A DNA stretch of 64,000 nt, taken from contig NZ_CP051006.1 of NCBI RefSeq assembly GCF_014673495.1, positions 6,448,001 to 6,512,000 on the forward strand, written 5' to 3'. Shown here in pieces: positions 28,032 to 37,102 of this stretch. Source of the DNA: Streptomyces griseofuscus (GTDB lineage: Bacteria > Actinomycetota > Actinomycetes > Streptomycetales > Streptomycetaceae). A program made the translations under genes and the position numbers. Each line of letters begins with the position of its first letter. The first letter of the stretch is position 1. The notes under the pieces are model-generated. The model saw only the letters and a list, made by a program, of their open reading frames with translations. It was not told the DNA's origin and searched no databases.

Positions 28032-29536
28032 GCGGGCGCTCCCGGTGGGATGAAGGGCAGTCCTTGCGGCGCGCCGGACTCGATGAGCCGCCACAGCGCG
28101 TCCGTGTCCGCGTGCTGTTCGATCAGATCGCCGAGCCGGTCGAGCTGCTCCTCGCGCAGCGCGGCGAAGGAGGTGTCCGGCGCGGGCACGAAGCGGCGGC
28201 CCGCGGCGGCGGCCACCTCGCGCAGAAAGGCCCGCCGGAAGCCGTCCGACTCCAGTGAGCCGTGCCAGTGGGTGCCCCAGGTCTGGCCGACCCGGCAGCC
28301 GTCGAGGAAGGGTTCGCCGCCGGTGACTTCGGCGACGCCGTGGTGGATCTCGTACCCCTCGACCGGCTCGCCGAGGGCCCGGCCGGTGGGGCGGGTGAGG
28401 GTCTTCTCGCGGGCGAACCGCACCCGCACGGGCAGCAGTCCGAGGCCGGGCACATCGCCCGCCCGCGACTCCACGTCGTCCTCGATGTGCTCGCCGAGGA
28501 TCTGGAAGCCGCCGCAGACGCCGAGCACCGGCCGGTGTTCGGCGGTCCGTCGGGCGAGCGCGTCGGCGAGGCCGCGCTCGCGCAGCCACCTCAGCGCCCG
28601 GACGGTGCCCCGGGTGCCGGGGACGACGACCAGGTCGGCGTCGGCCAGCTCCTCGGGGCGGTCCACGAACCGCACCACGACGCCGGGTTCGGCGGCGAGC
28701 GCGTCCACATCGGTGAAGTTGGACATCAGCGGGATCGCGCACACGGCCACGCGCAGCACGTCCGCGCCGAGCGGGGGAGCGACGGCCGACTCCCGCACCG
28801 CGCCCCGCAGGGAGACACGCAGGCCGTCCTCCTCGTCGATCCCGAGCCCGTGCCAGAACGGCAGCACGCCGTACGCCGGCCGCCCGGTGAGCCCCTTGAG
28901 CATGTCCAACCCCGGTTCCAGCAGCGAGACATCGCCGCGGAACTTGTTCACCAGGAATCCGGCGACCAGCTCCTGGTCCTCGGGCGAGAGCAGGGCGAGG
29001 GTGCCGAAGAAGGAGGCGAAGACGCCGCCGCGGTCGATGTCGCCGACGACGAGCACGGGCAGCCGGGCGCCGCGCGCGATCCCCATGTTGACGATGTCGG
29101 TGCGGCGCAGATTGATCTCGGCCGGGCTGCCCGCGCCCTCGCAGATCACCGCGTCGTACTGGCCGCGCAGCTCGGCCAGGCAGTCCAGGACCGTGCCGAG
29201 CAGCCGCTGCTGGCGCCCGCCGTGATAGCCGCGCGCGCTCATCTCGCCCACCGGCTTGCCCAGCAGCACCACCTGGCTGCTCTGCTCGCCGCCCGGCTTG
29301 AGCAGCACGGGGTTCATCAGCGCGGTCGGCTCGATCCGGCACGCCTGGGCCTGCATGGCCTGGGCCCGCCCGATCTCGGCACCCTCCCGGGTGACGAAGG
29401 AGTTGAGGGACATGTTCTGCGCCTTGAACGGCGCGACCTTCACACCCTGGCGCACCAGCCACCGGCAGATCCCGGCCGTCACGACGCTCTTGCCGGCATC
29501 GGAGGTGGTGCCGGCGACGAGGAGACCACCGTTCAT
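28028..29536 (-). CDS. cobQ: cobyric acid synthase CobQ
   Basis: CobQ adds four amide groups (b, d, e, g) to adenosylcobyrinate a,c-diamide. The 502-residue protein starts [20 protein letters not shown] (P-loop-like), contains [14 protein letters not shown] and [14 protein letters not shown], and ends with a class I glutaminase whose Cys is in [15 protein letters not shown] and catalytic His in [10 protein letters not shown]. The ATG at 29536 overlaps the stop of cobD by the ATGA pattern. Confidence 0.96.
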   Translation of the reverse strand: MNGGLLVAGTTSDAGKSVVTAGICRWLVRQGVKVAPFKAQNMSLNSFVTREGAEIGRAQAMQAQACRIEPTALMNPVLLKPGGEQSSQVVLLGKPVGEMSARGYHGGRQQRLLGTVLDCLAELRGQYDAVICEGAGSPAEINLRRTDIVNMGIARGARLPVLVVGDIDRGGVFASFFGTLALLSPEDQELVAGFLVNKFRGDVSLLEPGLDMLKGLTGRPAYGVLPFWHGLGIDEEDGLRVSLRGAVRESAVAPPLGADVLRVAVCAIPLMSNFTDVDALAAEPGVVVRFVDRPEELADADLVVVPGTRGTVRALRWLRERGLADALARRTAEHRPVLGVCGGFQILGEHIEDDVESRAGDVPGLGLLPVRVRFAREKTLTRPTGRALGEPVEGYEIHHGVAEVTGGEPFLDGCRVGQTWGTHWHGSLESDGFRRAFLREVAAAAGRRFVPAPDTSFAALREEQLDRLGDLIEQHADTDALWRLIESGAPQGLPFIPPGAPA

Positions 29537-30486
29537 TTCCCGCGTCCCTTCGGTCCGTTGACGAGGAGGCGCGCGGCGACCGTGGTGCCGAGCGCGAGCA
29601 GGCCGACACGCCGGGAGAGCCGTACGGCCCGCCCGATGTCGGGGACCTGTACGGCCCGTCCGGTGGCGCCGTTCAGCACGGGACGGTGCTCGACGCGGCC
29701 GCCGTAGGAGAGGGTGCCGCCCAGGCGCACGCCGAGGGCACCCGCGAAGGAGGCCTCCACGGGACCGGCGTTGGGGCTCGGATGGCGGCGGGCGTCGGCG
29801 CGCCACGCCCGTACGGCGCCGCGCGGATCGGGTCCGGCCGCGGCGGCGAGGACGGCGGTCAGCCGGGCCCCCGGCCAGCCGGCCACGTCGTCCAGGCGCG
29901 CGGACGCCCAGCCGAAGCGGCGGTGCCTGGGGGACTTGTGACCCACCATGGCGTCCAGGGTGTTGACGGCCCGGAAGCCCAGCAGTCCCGGCACCCCGGC
30001 GACCGCGCCCCACACCAGGGCGCCCACGACCGCGTCGGAGGTGTTCTCGGCGACCGACTCGACCACGGCCCGCGCGATCCCGTCGGCGTCCAGGGCCTGC
30101 GGGTCCCGGCCGCACAGATGCGGCAGCCGGGCGCGGGCCGCCTCGATGTCCCCGGCCGTCAGGGCGGCCCCGACGGCCTGCGCCTCGCGGGCGAGGGAGG
30201 TGCCGCCGACGACGGCCCAGGCGGCCGCGGCGGTCAGGGCGACGGAGGCGGCGGGGGAGGGGCGTACGACACGGGCGGCCAGTGCGCCGAGCGCGACGGC
30301 GCCACCGGCGCACACGGTGGTGTGCAGAGCGCCCCAGCCGCGGTGGTCGTGCCACAACGCGCCCTCAACAGCGGCGGCCGCGCGCCCGAACGCGGCGACC
30401 GGATGCCCGCGGCGGGGATCGCCGAGGAGGAGGTCGCCGAGAAGTCCGGCGGCGGCGCCGTACGCGTACCTGCGATCGGCGGCCAT
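29533..30486 (-). CDS. cobD: adenosylcobinamide-phosphate synthase CobD/CbiB
   Basis: CobD (CbiB) joins the aminopropanol arm to adenosylcobyric acid at the membrane. The 317-residue protein begins with the conserved [21 protein letters not shown] segment, carries several hydrophobic helices, and has the motif [18 protein letters not shown] around residue 143 and [26 protein letters not shown]. It is the first gene of the proximal cob block and follows a cobalamin riboswitch, so the seven genes cobD-cobQ-cobN-chlI/D-cobO-cobB-cobI are expected to be shut off by B12. Confidence 0.95.
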   Translation of the reverse strand: MAADRRYAYGAAAGLLGDLLLGDPRRGHPVAAFGRAAAAVEGALWHDHRGWGALHTTVCAGGAVALGALAARVVRPSPAASVALTAAAAWAVVGGTSLAREAQAVGAALTAGDIEAARARLPHLCGRDPQALDADGIARAVVESVAENTSDAVVGALVWGAVAGVPGLLGFRAVNTLDAMVGHKSPRHRRFGWASARLDDVAGWPGARLTAVLAAAAGPDPRGAVRAWRADARRHPSPNAGPVEASFAGALGVRLGGTLSYGGRVEHRPVLNGATGRAVQVPDIGRAVRLSRRVGLLALGTTVAARLLVNGPKGRGK

Positions 30487-30599
30487 CGGCTCAGTCGGCC
30501 GTGGTCACCGCGACAGTGGTCCTGGTACTGGTCCTTCGGCAGCCGAGCATGGCGATGTGTCCTCACTCAGGGTGTCCGCGCCCTGGTTCGACGTGATCC

Positions 30600-30750
30600 G
30601 GCAGCGAGAGTTCCTGGCTACCCGGGGGTTCTTCCCCGGTGACAGTGGCGGGACCGCGCCGGATTCGCACCGGCTTCCTCTTCTGCTGCCGTAAATGGCG
30701 TGGGCAGTCCACCACGCCCCTGGAACGGCCGTCAACTTGCCGTTGACCTG
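30600..30750 (-). promoter_or_regulatory. cobalamin riboswitch
   Basis: On the minus strand the leader of cobD contains the B12 box GCCACTG (30643-30649) preceded by the conserved hairpin AAGCCGGTGCGAATCCGGC (30658-30676), the hallmarks of adenosylcobalamin riboswitches. A GC hairpin (CCGGGG/CCCCGG at 30622-30639) follows the box before cobD. The 5' boundary is approximate. Binding of adenosylcobalamin should lower expression of the downstream cob block. Open frames drawn across this leader are not genes. Confidence 0.93.
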
Positions 30751-30800
30751 CGGGAGTGTGCAGATTCCCACACCACGAGGGGTGGCCGGGCACACGAGAG

Positions 30801-30860
30801 GCTCCCCTGCCGCGGGTGGCGCAGGGGAGCATTCGGGAACCGCCGGGGCCTTGGCCCCGG
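30801..30860. terminator. two terminator hairpins after the phosphate-transport operon
   Basis: Two perfect stems lie just past the minus-strand 75-residue gene: CCGGGGCC-TT-GGCCCCGG (30843-30860) and a 10-bp stem with arms 30801-30810 and 30821-30830. They end the pit operon and insulate the riboswitch leader of cobD. Confidence 0.75.
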
Positions 30861-30862
30861 GC

Positions 30863-31090
30863 TCAGGACTTGGAGACGATCAGGAGGATGCCGTACGCCA
30901 CCGCCGCCGCGCAGGCCGCGAAGCAGACGTAGGCGCCGGTGACGGCGAGCGTGGCGGTGCCGCCCTCGGCCGCGGCCTTCTCGCGCCGGGCAAGGCCGTT
31001 GATGCCGAGGGTGAACAGGACCACCAGGCCCACGGTGAACGCGAGGCTGACGCCGAAGACGGAGCCGATGGACGCCCAGTCGATCTTCAT
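30863..31090 (-). CDS. small two-helix membrane protein next to Pit
   Basis: The 75-residue product has two hydrophobic helices (about residues 8-30 and 46-72) joined by a short charged loop, NGLARREKAAAEGG. It lies 31 bases after the Pit phosphate transporter gene on the same strand and is followed at once by a terminator, so the two form one operon. Small proteins of this type are regularly found beside Pit genes in Streptomyces. Function is not known; an accessory role in phosphate transport is inferred from context. Confidence 0.8.
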   Translation of the reverse strand: MKIDWASIGSVFGVSLAFTVGLVVLFTLGINGLARREKAAAEGGTATLAVTGAYVCFAACAAAVAYGILLIVSKS

Positions 31091-31121
31091 GGGGATGCTT
31101 CCTTGGTGAACGGGCTCGGGG

Positions 31122-32390
31122 TCAGACGGTGGCGGCCGGCGGGGCCGTGGTGGCGGGGGCCGGCGTCTCGGCGGCCGGAACCTGCGCGGGGGCCGGGATG
31201 GTGGCCGTCAGGTCCTCGGTGATCGCGCCCGCGGGCGGGGGGCTCACCGCGGCGATGGCGGTGGTCACCACGCCGGAGGGCTCCGCGGCCGGGTCGGCGA
31301 CCACATTGGTGTGGTCGATGACCTCGCGCCGGGACAGCTTGTAGATCCAGGCGCTCGCGGCGATCAGGAAGACGGCGACCGCGGCGGTGCCCCAGTCACC
31401 GAGTTCGGTGACGGCCTCGGCGCCCGCGCCGACCAGCGCGGCGGCCGGCAGGGTGAGCACCCAGGCGACGGTCATCCGGGTCGCGGTGGACCACCGGACC
31501 ACACCGCCCTTGCGGCCGAGGCCCGAACCCATCACCGCGCCGGAGACGACATGCGTGGTGGAGAGGGAGAAGCCGAGGTGGGAGGAGGCCAGGATGGCGG
31601 TCGCGGCGCTGGTCTGCGCGGCGAAGCCCTGACGGGGCTCCAGATCGGTCAGGCCCGTGCCCATGGTGCGGATGATGCGCCAGCCGCCGATGTAGGTGCC
31701 GAGCGCGATGGCCAGGCCGGCGGAGAGGATCACCCAGGTGGGAGGGTTGGAGCCGGGGGCGATGGCGCCGCCCGCGATCAGCGCGAGGGTGATGACGCCC
31801 ATCGTCTTCTGCGCGTCGTTGGTGCCGTGCGCGAGGGAGACCAGCGCGGCGGAGGCGACCTGGCCGACGCGGAAGCCCTTGCGGGTGGCCTCGCCCTCGG
31901 TCCTGGTGCCAGCCTGGTAGGAGAGCCGGGTGGCCACCAGGGCGGCGACACCCGCCACGACCGGCGCGGCGACCGCGGGCAGCAGCACCTTGGTGACCAG
32001 GACGCCGCCGTGCACGGCGCCGAATCCGGCGGAGGCGACGGCGGCGCCGATCAGACCGCCCATCAGGGCGTGCGAGGAACTGGAGGGCAGGCCCACCAGC
32101 CAGGTCAGCAGGTTCCAGAGGATCGCGCCGACCAGGGCGGCGAAGATGACCTCGGGGCGGATGCCGCTCTCGTCGACGAGTCCCTTGGAGATCGTGTTGG
32201 CGACCTCCACGGAGAGGAAGGCGCCCACCAGGTTGAGGGTGGCGGACATGGCTACCGCGAGCTTCGGCTTCATCGCGCCGGTGGAGATGGTGGTGGCCAT
32301 CGCGTTCGCGGTGTCGTGGAAACCGTTCGTGAAATCAAACGCGAGTGCGGTAACCACCACAATCGCGAGGATCAGCGAGAAGCTTTCCAT
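31122..32390 (-). CDS. pit: low-affinity inorganic phosphate transporter, Pit family
   Basis: The 422-residue membrane protein is a Pit-type proton- or metal-phosphate symporter. Both family repeats are visible: FTNGFHDTANAMATTISTGAMKP-like sequence at about residues 21-43 and SLAHGTNDAQKTMGVITLAL near residue 186. About ten helices are evident, and the last 60 residues form a Pro/Ala/Thr-rich tail. The promoter region carries PHO-box-like repeats, so PhoP control is expected. A homologue (pitH2) occupies the same position near the cob cluster in S. coelicolor. Confidence 0.93.
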   Translation of the reverse strand: MESFSLILAIVVVTALAFDFTNGFHDTANAMATTISTGAMKPKLAVAMSATLNLVGAFLSVEVANTISKGLVDESGIRPEVIFAALVGAILWNLLTWLVGLPSSSSHALMGGLIGAAVASAGFGAVHGGVLVTKVLLPAVAAPVVAGVAALVATRLSYQAGTRTEGEATRKGFRVGQVASAALVSLAHGTNDAQKTMGVITLALIAGGAIAPGSNPPTWVILSAGLAIALGTYIGGWRIIRTMGTGLTDLEPRQGFAAQTSAATAILASSHLGFSLSTTHVVSGAVMGSGLGRKGGVVRWSTATRMTVAWVLTLPAAALVGAGAEAVTELGDWGTAAVAVFLIAASAWIYKLSRREVIDHTNVVADPAAEPSGVVTTAIAAVSPPPAGAITEDLTATIPAPAQVPAAETPAPATTAPPAATV

Positions 32391-32422
32391 TTACCCAGAC
32401 AATCATTCGAGGTCGTTGTCCG

Positions 32423-32459
32423 GATGAACGTAGGCAACCTGGGTGAACGGAAGATGAAC
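32423..32459 (-). promoter_or_regulatory. PHO-box-like direct repeats upstream of pit
   Basis: Reading the minus strand toward pit, GTTCATC (32459-32453) and GTTCACC (32448-32442) are spaced exactly 11 bases apart, as in Streptomyces PhoP operators built from 11-bp GTTCACC units. A third GTTCATC lies at 32429-32423. The site ends 33 bp before the pit ATG. Confidence 0.7.
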
Positions 32460-32544
32460 TGGGGCGGGCACGGGGGTGTCCGCATCGGGGGTGTGAGCCT
32501 CCGCTTCCGCTTCCCGAACCGGACGCGCCCGTGCGCCCCTTGGG

Positions 32545-33300
32545 CTACCAGCCCGCGGCGAAGGTCCGCAGCCCGCTGGAGCTGCCGTTGAAGAGATTCT
32601 GGTCACCCGGCAGCCGGCCCGCGGTGGCGTACTGCCAGAAGGTCCAGTACTGCCAGCCGCCGGGCAGCCTGCCCGGATCCGAGGTGCCGTGGCGGGCGAC
32701 CCACAGGGGATGGCGGGAGGCGAAGGCGTGGCTGTCGCCGGTGCACTGCTTCCACCACTGGGCCGTGGTGTAGATCACGGGACGGCGGCCGGTCTCGCGG
32801 GCCATCTCGTCGCTGAACGACCAGATCCACGACTTCATGCGCTTCCAGCCCAGCCGGTAGCAGGGGTGCTTCGCGCTGTACGGGTTGTACTCGATGTCCA
32901 GCGCGGGCGGCAGCGTCCAGCCGTCGGCCCGCCAGTCCCCGCCGTGCGCCACGAAGAAGCGGGCCTGCGCGGCGCCCGAGGACTCGTCCGGCAGCGCGAA
33001 GTGGTAGGCGCCGCGGATCAGCCCCGCGTCGCGGGCGCCGTCGTACTGCTGGCGGAAATAGGGGTTGCGGTAGCTCGTGGACTCGGTCGCCTTGACATAG
33101 GTGAAGCGCGCCCCGCGGGCCTGCGCGGCCGGCCAGTCCACCTCCTTCTGGTGGGACGACACATCGTGCCCCTTGGGGCGGCTCGCGATCCGGTCCGGGG
33201 GGTCGGCCGCGGCGGTGGCGGCGCAGGTGAGGGCGAGGGCCGCGGTGGTCGCCGCGAGGGCACCGGCGCGGCGGCGGAGGTGGGTGCGGTCACGGGCCAT
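32545..33300 (-). CDS. secreted GH25 lysozyme (muramidase)
   Basis: The 251-residue protein has a signal peptide (RRRAGALAATTAALALTCAATAAA, cleavage near ADPP) followed by a glycoside hydrolase family 25 domain. The catalytic region is visible as GHDVSSHQKEVDW, TYVKATESTSYRNPYF, AYHFALP and PALDIEYNP, with the acidic pair expected in the last motif. GH25 enzymes cut the N-acetylmuramyl backbone of peptidoglycan. The ATG at 33300 gives a proper signal peptide; the frame is open further upstream without family similarity. Confidence 0.9.
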   Translation of the reverse strand: MARDRTHLRRRAGALAATTAALALTCAATAAADPPDRIASRPKGHDVSSHQKEVDWPAAQARGARFTYVKATESTSYRNPYFRQQYDGARDAGLIRGAYHFALPDESSGAAQARFFVAHGGDWRADGWTLPPALDIEYNPYSAKHPCYRLGWKRMKSWIWSFSDEMARETGRRPVIYTTAQWWKQCTGDSHAFASRHPLWVARHGTSDPGRLPGGWQYWTFWQYATAGRLPGDQNLFNGSSSGLRTFAAGW

Positions 33301-33496
33301 GGGCCGGCTCCCCGGGGGTGACGGACGACCAGGTCGCCCGGAGGGCAAGGAGGGCTCATTCAAGGGCCGGTGATCATCGAAGCGGTGGAGATTTTTAGCG
33401 TTTGGCCCGATATACACCCTTTTGGTGGTGCGAGAGTTCGGACGGAGGTGCGGCGACCGGCTGCCGGGTGTACAAGCGGCTGGCAGGATCGCGGGC

Positions 33497-34177
33497 ATGA
33501 CCTCCAAGCTGCGGGAGACGGGCGGAGAAGTGCGCGAGGAAGTGGCCCGGTCCTGGGCGGCGGTGGTGGCGACGGCGCGGCGGAGCGTCGCCGACGGACT
33601 GGTCGTCGGCACCTCCGGCAATGTCTCCGCGCGCCTCGGGGACCTGGTGCTGGTCACCCCGTCGGGTGTGCCCTACGACCGGCTCACCCCGGACGACGTC
33701 ACCGGCGTGGACCTCACCGGGCGTCAGGTGCTCGGGACGCTGGTGCCGACCAGTGAGCTGCCCATGCATCTCGCCGTCTACCGCACCACCGACGCCCGCG
33801 CGATCGTCCACACCCACGCCGTGCACGCCACCGCGGTCTCCATGCTGGTGCCCGAGCTGCCGCTGGTCCACTACATGGCCGCCGCCCTCGGCGGACCGGT
33901 GCGCGTCGCGCCGTACGCCGCCTACGGCACCGACGAGCTGGCCGAGCACATGCTCCGGGCCCTCGCCGACCGCTCCGGCTGCCTGCTGCAGAACCACGGC
34001 ACCCTCACGTACGGCGCCACCCTCGACCAGGCGTACGACCGCACCGCCCAGCTGGAGTGGATGTGCCGCCTCTGGCTGACCGCATCCTCGGTCCCGGGTC
34101 TGACCCCCTCTTTGCTGACGGAGGCACAACTCGCCGAAGTCGGGGAACGCCTGAAGGGATACGGCCAACGGAGGTGA
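33497..34177 (+). CDS. class II aldolase/adducin-family protein
   Basis: This 226-residue protein resembles L-fuculose/L-ribulose phosphate aldolases and epimerases. The phosphate-binding stretch is GLVVGTSGNVSARLGD and the zinc site is seen in VHTHAVHATAVSM and LQNHGTLTYGA (His ligands), with the catalytic acid probably in PTSELPMHLAVYR. Such enzymes cleave a sugar phosphate to a ketone and an aldehyde. The ATG at 33497 follows an AGGA motif; the frame extends 75 bases upstream without a ribosome binding site. Confidence 0.88.
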   Translation: MTSKLRETGGEVREEVARSWAAVVATARRSVADGLVVGTSGNVSARLGDLVLVTPSGVPYDRLTPDDVTGVDLTGRQVLGTLVPTSELPMHLAVYRTTDARAIVHTHAVHATAVSMLVPELPLVHYMAAALGGPVRVAPYAAYGTDELAEHMLRALADRSGCLLQNHGTLTYGATLDQAYDRTAQLEWMCRLWLTASSVPGLTPSLLTEAQLAEVGERLKGYGQRR

Positions 34178-34330
34178 CCCGTGTCCCGCAGCTTCCCGAT
34201 CGACTCCTCGATCAGCTCCTCGATCCATGACCTGACGTCGACTCTGCACCTTTCGTCCCGATATCTCCCTCCTTCACTCCGCCCCGCCTCTCCGCTGGCC
34301 GGGCGCCGCGCCCCCCATGACACTGGTGCC

Positions 34331-35458
34331 GTGCGCCCCCTCAAAGCGACCGCCGCCGCGGTCACCGCCGTCGTGGCCGCCGGTCTGGCCTCCGTGGCCG
34401 CCGGGCGGTTCGCCAGTGATGTCGCGCTGAAGGCGACCGGCGGCCGGCCGCTGCCCACCGAGCCCCGGCTCACCGTGCACGGCACCGCGGCCGGCCAGAT
34501 CACGCTCACCCGGGACCTGGCCTCCCTGCGCCCCGGCACCTACGGCCTCGCGGGCGACGGCTCGCACGCGGTCGTGGGGCCCGTCCTGGAGACCGCGCCG
34601 CACACCGCCGACACCGTCGTACGCCGCCTGGACGGCGTGACGCACGGCACCCTCGCGCCCGGCGACTCCGTCTGGCTCACCCCCAATGTGCACGTCGGCA
34701 ACCCGCGCACCGCGCTCGGCCTCGACCACGCCGACGTGGACGTTCCCGGCGAACTCGGCGCGCTGCCCGCCTGGTTCCTGCCCGGCGACCGGGACACCTG
34801 GGTGATCGCCGTGCACGGCCTGGGCACCACCCGCGAGCACGCCATGAACGTGATGGACTTCCTGCGCGCCCGCAGACTTCCGGTTCTGGCCCTCGCCTAC
34901 CGCGGCGACCTCGGCGCGCCCCGCCCGGCGGACGGCCTGAACCACCTCGGCGAGACCGAGTGGCGGGACGTGGACGCGGCGATCCGCTACGCCGTGCGCT
35001 ACGGCGCCCGCCGCGTCGTCCTGCTCGGCTGGTCCACCGGCGCCACCATGGCGCTGCGCGCCGCCGAGCACTCCGCCGTGCGCGAGCACATCGCCGGGTT
35101 GATCCTCGACTCGCCGGTGCTCAGCTGGGAGGCCACGTTGCGTGCCCTCGCCCGCGCCCGGCACACCCCCGCCCCGCTGCTGCCGCTCGCGGTTCGCGCC
35201 GCCCAGGGCCGCGCCGGGCTGCATGCCGACCGGGTCGCGGAGATCACCGACCCCGAGCGGCTCGCCGTCCCCACCCTGATCATCCACGGCCCCGGCGACC
35301 GGGTCGCCCCCTGGGAGTTCTCCCGGCTGCTCGCCGCCCGCCGCCCCGACCGCGTCGCCCTGCACACCGTGCCGAACGCCCCGCACGCGGCGATGTGGAA
35401 CCCGGACCCACCGGCGTACGAGGAACGGCTACGGCGCTTCCTGACCCCGCTGATGTGA
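34331..35458 (+). CDS. membrane-anchored or secreted alpha/beta hydrolase
   Basis: The protein has an N-terminal hydrophobic segment (about residues 8-22, a signal peptide or anchor) and an alpha/beta hydrolase domain. The nucleophile elbow is GWSTGATMALR, the oxyanion strand is VIAVHGLGTTREH, and the late Asp and His are in IHGPGDRVAP and NAPHAAMW. The substrate is unknown. The GTG at 34331 was chosen because it gives a short basic start before the hydrophobic segment; a start at 34181 would add 50 unsupported residues. Confidence 0.82.
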   Translation: MRPLKATAAAVTAVVAAGLASVAAGRFASDVALKATGGRPLPTEPRLTVHGTAAGQITLTRDLASLRPGTYGLAGDGSHAVVGPVLETAPHTADTVVRRLDGVTHGTLAPGDSVWLTPNVHVGNPRTALGLDHADVDVPGELGALPAWFLPGDRDTWVIAVHGLGTTREHAMNVMDFLRARRLPVLALAYRGDLGAPRPADGLNHLGETEWRDVDAAIRYAVRYGARRVVLLGWSTGATMALRAAEHSAVREHIAGLILDSPVLSWEATLRALARARHTPAPLLPLAVRAAQGRAGLHADRVAEITDPERLAVPTLIIHGPGDRVAPWEFSRLLAARRPDRVALHTVPNAPHAAMWNPDPPAYEERLRRFLTPLM

Positions 35459-35638
35459 CGGCGTACGCCGGGGCGCACAGGGTGCACCGGGAACGGCCGG
35501 GCCCGTTCCGGTTGTGACCGTGCGATTGGCCGAAACACGCCTGCCGACCCCCTGGGGGACCCGGTGCGTTGGCCAGCCCTGTCGCCCGCCGTGACATTCC
35601 GTTTGGGTTTTCGGACCGTCAACCGGAAGACTGCTCCT

Positions 35639-37057
35639 GTGACGTCCCGTATCCCGCGCGACTCCAGGCTCCGACTCGTCCGACCTCGACCCCTGGCCGC
35701 CGCCCCCGCAGCTGTGAACCAGCGGCGCCCGCGCCGCCCCGCACCCCGGCCGCCGGAGGGCACACCCGCGCCCGCCGAGCTGGCCAAAATGGCCCGCACC
35801 GGGCTGGCCGGCGCGGTCCGCGTCGCCCGCTGGGCGGACAACGCCCTGGGCCCCGGCCGTGACGCCGCCACCGCCGACGGCAAGGCCACCCTCTCCGCCG
35901 CCACCGCCGACCGTGCGGCCGCCGACCTCGGGCTCACCCCCGAGCAGATCCGCGCCGACTGGGACACCGCACGCCTGGCCGGACTGGTCGAGGTGCACGG
36001 CGACAGCGCGCGCCCCGGCTGGCGGCTGCGCGCCTGGGACCGGGACGACAGCGCCGTGCTGCGCGGCTGGGTCGCCCTCTTCGACGCCTGGTCGCTCGCG
36101 CTGCCCGAACCCGAGGCACATGAGCCGGCCGCCGTCGCGGAGGCCGTCTCCGCCATGCCGCAGGTGCTCTCCTTCCTCCAGCTGTCCGCCGGGCCCGTCC
36201 CGGTCGAACAGCTGCTCGACCTGCTCCAGCAGCGGGTCATCGAGCTGCGCACCGAACGCTGCGAGGTCTCCTACGAGCCCGGCGCCGAGCCCCCCGTCGA
36301 GGCCGCCGAGCCCACCGGGACCCCGGACGCCCCGCCCGCCTCCCTCGCGCCGCTCCTCGACTGGGCGCTGGAGGCCCTCGCCTCCGTCGGCGCCCTCACC
36401 TGCGGCGCCGGCCAGGCCACCCTCACCCCGCTGGGCAGCTGGGCGGTGTGGGTCAAGCTGGAGCAGATCTGCGTGGCCGCGCAGAGCCCCGCCGGCAACA
36501 TCGAGCAGTCCGCCGAGGACATGCTGCGCGGCTGCGCCCAGCTGCGCCCCAACGCGGCCCGCGCCGAGTACCGTGCCTGGCTCGCCGCCCGCACCGTCGG
36601 CAGCGCCGTCAGCGAGCTGATCGACGCGGCCCGCGGCGAGGACGCCCTGCTGCGCGGGCTGGCCTTCGAGGCGCTGCGCGTGGTCGGCGCCCCCGCCGAG
36701 CCCGACGTACGCGCGGTGGTGGACGAGCCGACACTGCGGCCGTACGCCCTGCTGTGGCTCGCCGAGCACGACGGTCTCGACCCGGAGGACGCCCACGAGG
36801 TGCTCACCCGCGAGGAGGCCACCTGGCTCTGGGTGGACACCGCCGCGGCCGTCGCCGACCACGGCGAGGCACCGATGCTGGTACGGCACCTGGAGTCCGC
36901 CGTGCAGCCCACCGTGCCCCGGCTGCTCGACGAGGTCCGCGCCGTCGGCCACCCGCGCACCGTGCAGGTCCTGGTCGCCCTCGCCGCCGCCCACCCCGAC
37001 CCGGCCCTCGCCAAGGCCGTGCGCCGGGCCGCGTTCCAGGTGCACACCGGCGGCTGA
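35639..37057 (+). CDS. large helical protein of unknown function
   Basis: No known domain is recognised. The product (472 residues from the GTG at 35639) has a basic, Pro/Arg-rich start, then long Ala/Leu/Glu-rich helices. One segment (about residues 75-130) has a winged-helix-like layout (AAADLGLTPEQIRADWDTARLAGLVEV, followed by a short strand), which hints at DNA or RNA binding. The last third has repeated helical pairs such as VRAVVDEPTLRPYALLWLAEHDG and RHLESAVQPTVPRLLDEVRAVG that suggest a HEAT-like solenoid. A GTG at 35564 is an alternative start. It stands alone and ends at a good hairpin. Confidence 0.7.
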   Translation: MTSRIPRDSRLRLVRPRPLAAAPAAVNQRRPRRPAPRPPEGTPAPAELAKMARTGLAGAVRVARWADNALGPGRDAATADGKATLSAATADRAAADLGLTPEQIRADWDTARLAGLVEVHGDSARPGWRLRAWDRDDSAVLRGWVALFDAWSLALPEPEAHEPAAVAEAVSAMPQVLSFLQLSAGPVPVEQLLDLLQQRVIELRTERCEVSYEPGAEPPVEAAEPTGTPDAPPASLAPLLDWALEALASVGALTCGAGQATLTPLGSWAVWVKLEQICVAAQSPAGNIEQSAEDMLRGCAQLRPNAARAEYRAWLAARTVGSAVSELIDAARGEDALLRGLAFEALRVVGAPAEPDVRAVVDEPTLRPYALLWLAEHDGLDPEDAHEVLTREEATWLWVDTAAAVADHGEAPMLVRHLESAVQPTVPRLLDEVRAVGHPRTVQVLVALAAAHPDPALAKAVRRAAFQVHTGG

Positions 37058-37067
37058 GGCCGTACGT

Positions 37068-37094
37068 CGGCGGGTGACGGTGACGCACCCGCCG
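37068..37094. terminator. terminator hairpin between convergent genes
   Basis: A perfect 9-bp stem (CGGCGGGTG at 37068-37076, CACCCGCCG at 37086-37094) lies just after the unknown helical protein and before the convergent VOC gene. Confidence 0.65.
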
Positions 37095-37102
37095 GGGACG
37101 GC

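Noticed and set aside
24672-29225. Very long open frame on the plus strand opposite cobN and cobQ
   Set aside because: It mirrors the codon structure of the real minus-strand genes, is Arg/Val/His/Gln-rich without any family motif, and has no ribosome binding site; such antisense frames are common at this GC content.
30234-30566. 110-codon minus-strand frame beginning upstream of cobD
   Set aside because: It overlaps the start of cobD in another frame and shows no motif; it is a shadow of cobD.
30505-30832. Minus-strand open frames in the cobD leader
   Set aside because: They lie across the B12 box and its conserved hairpin, so the RNA structure explains the sequence.
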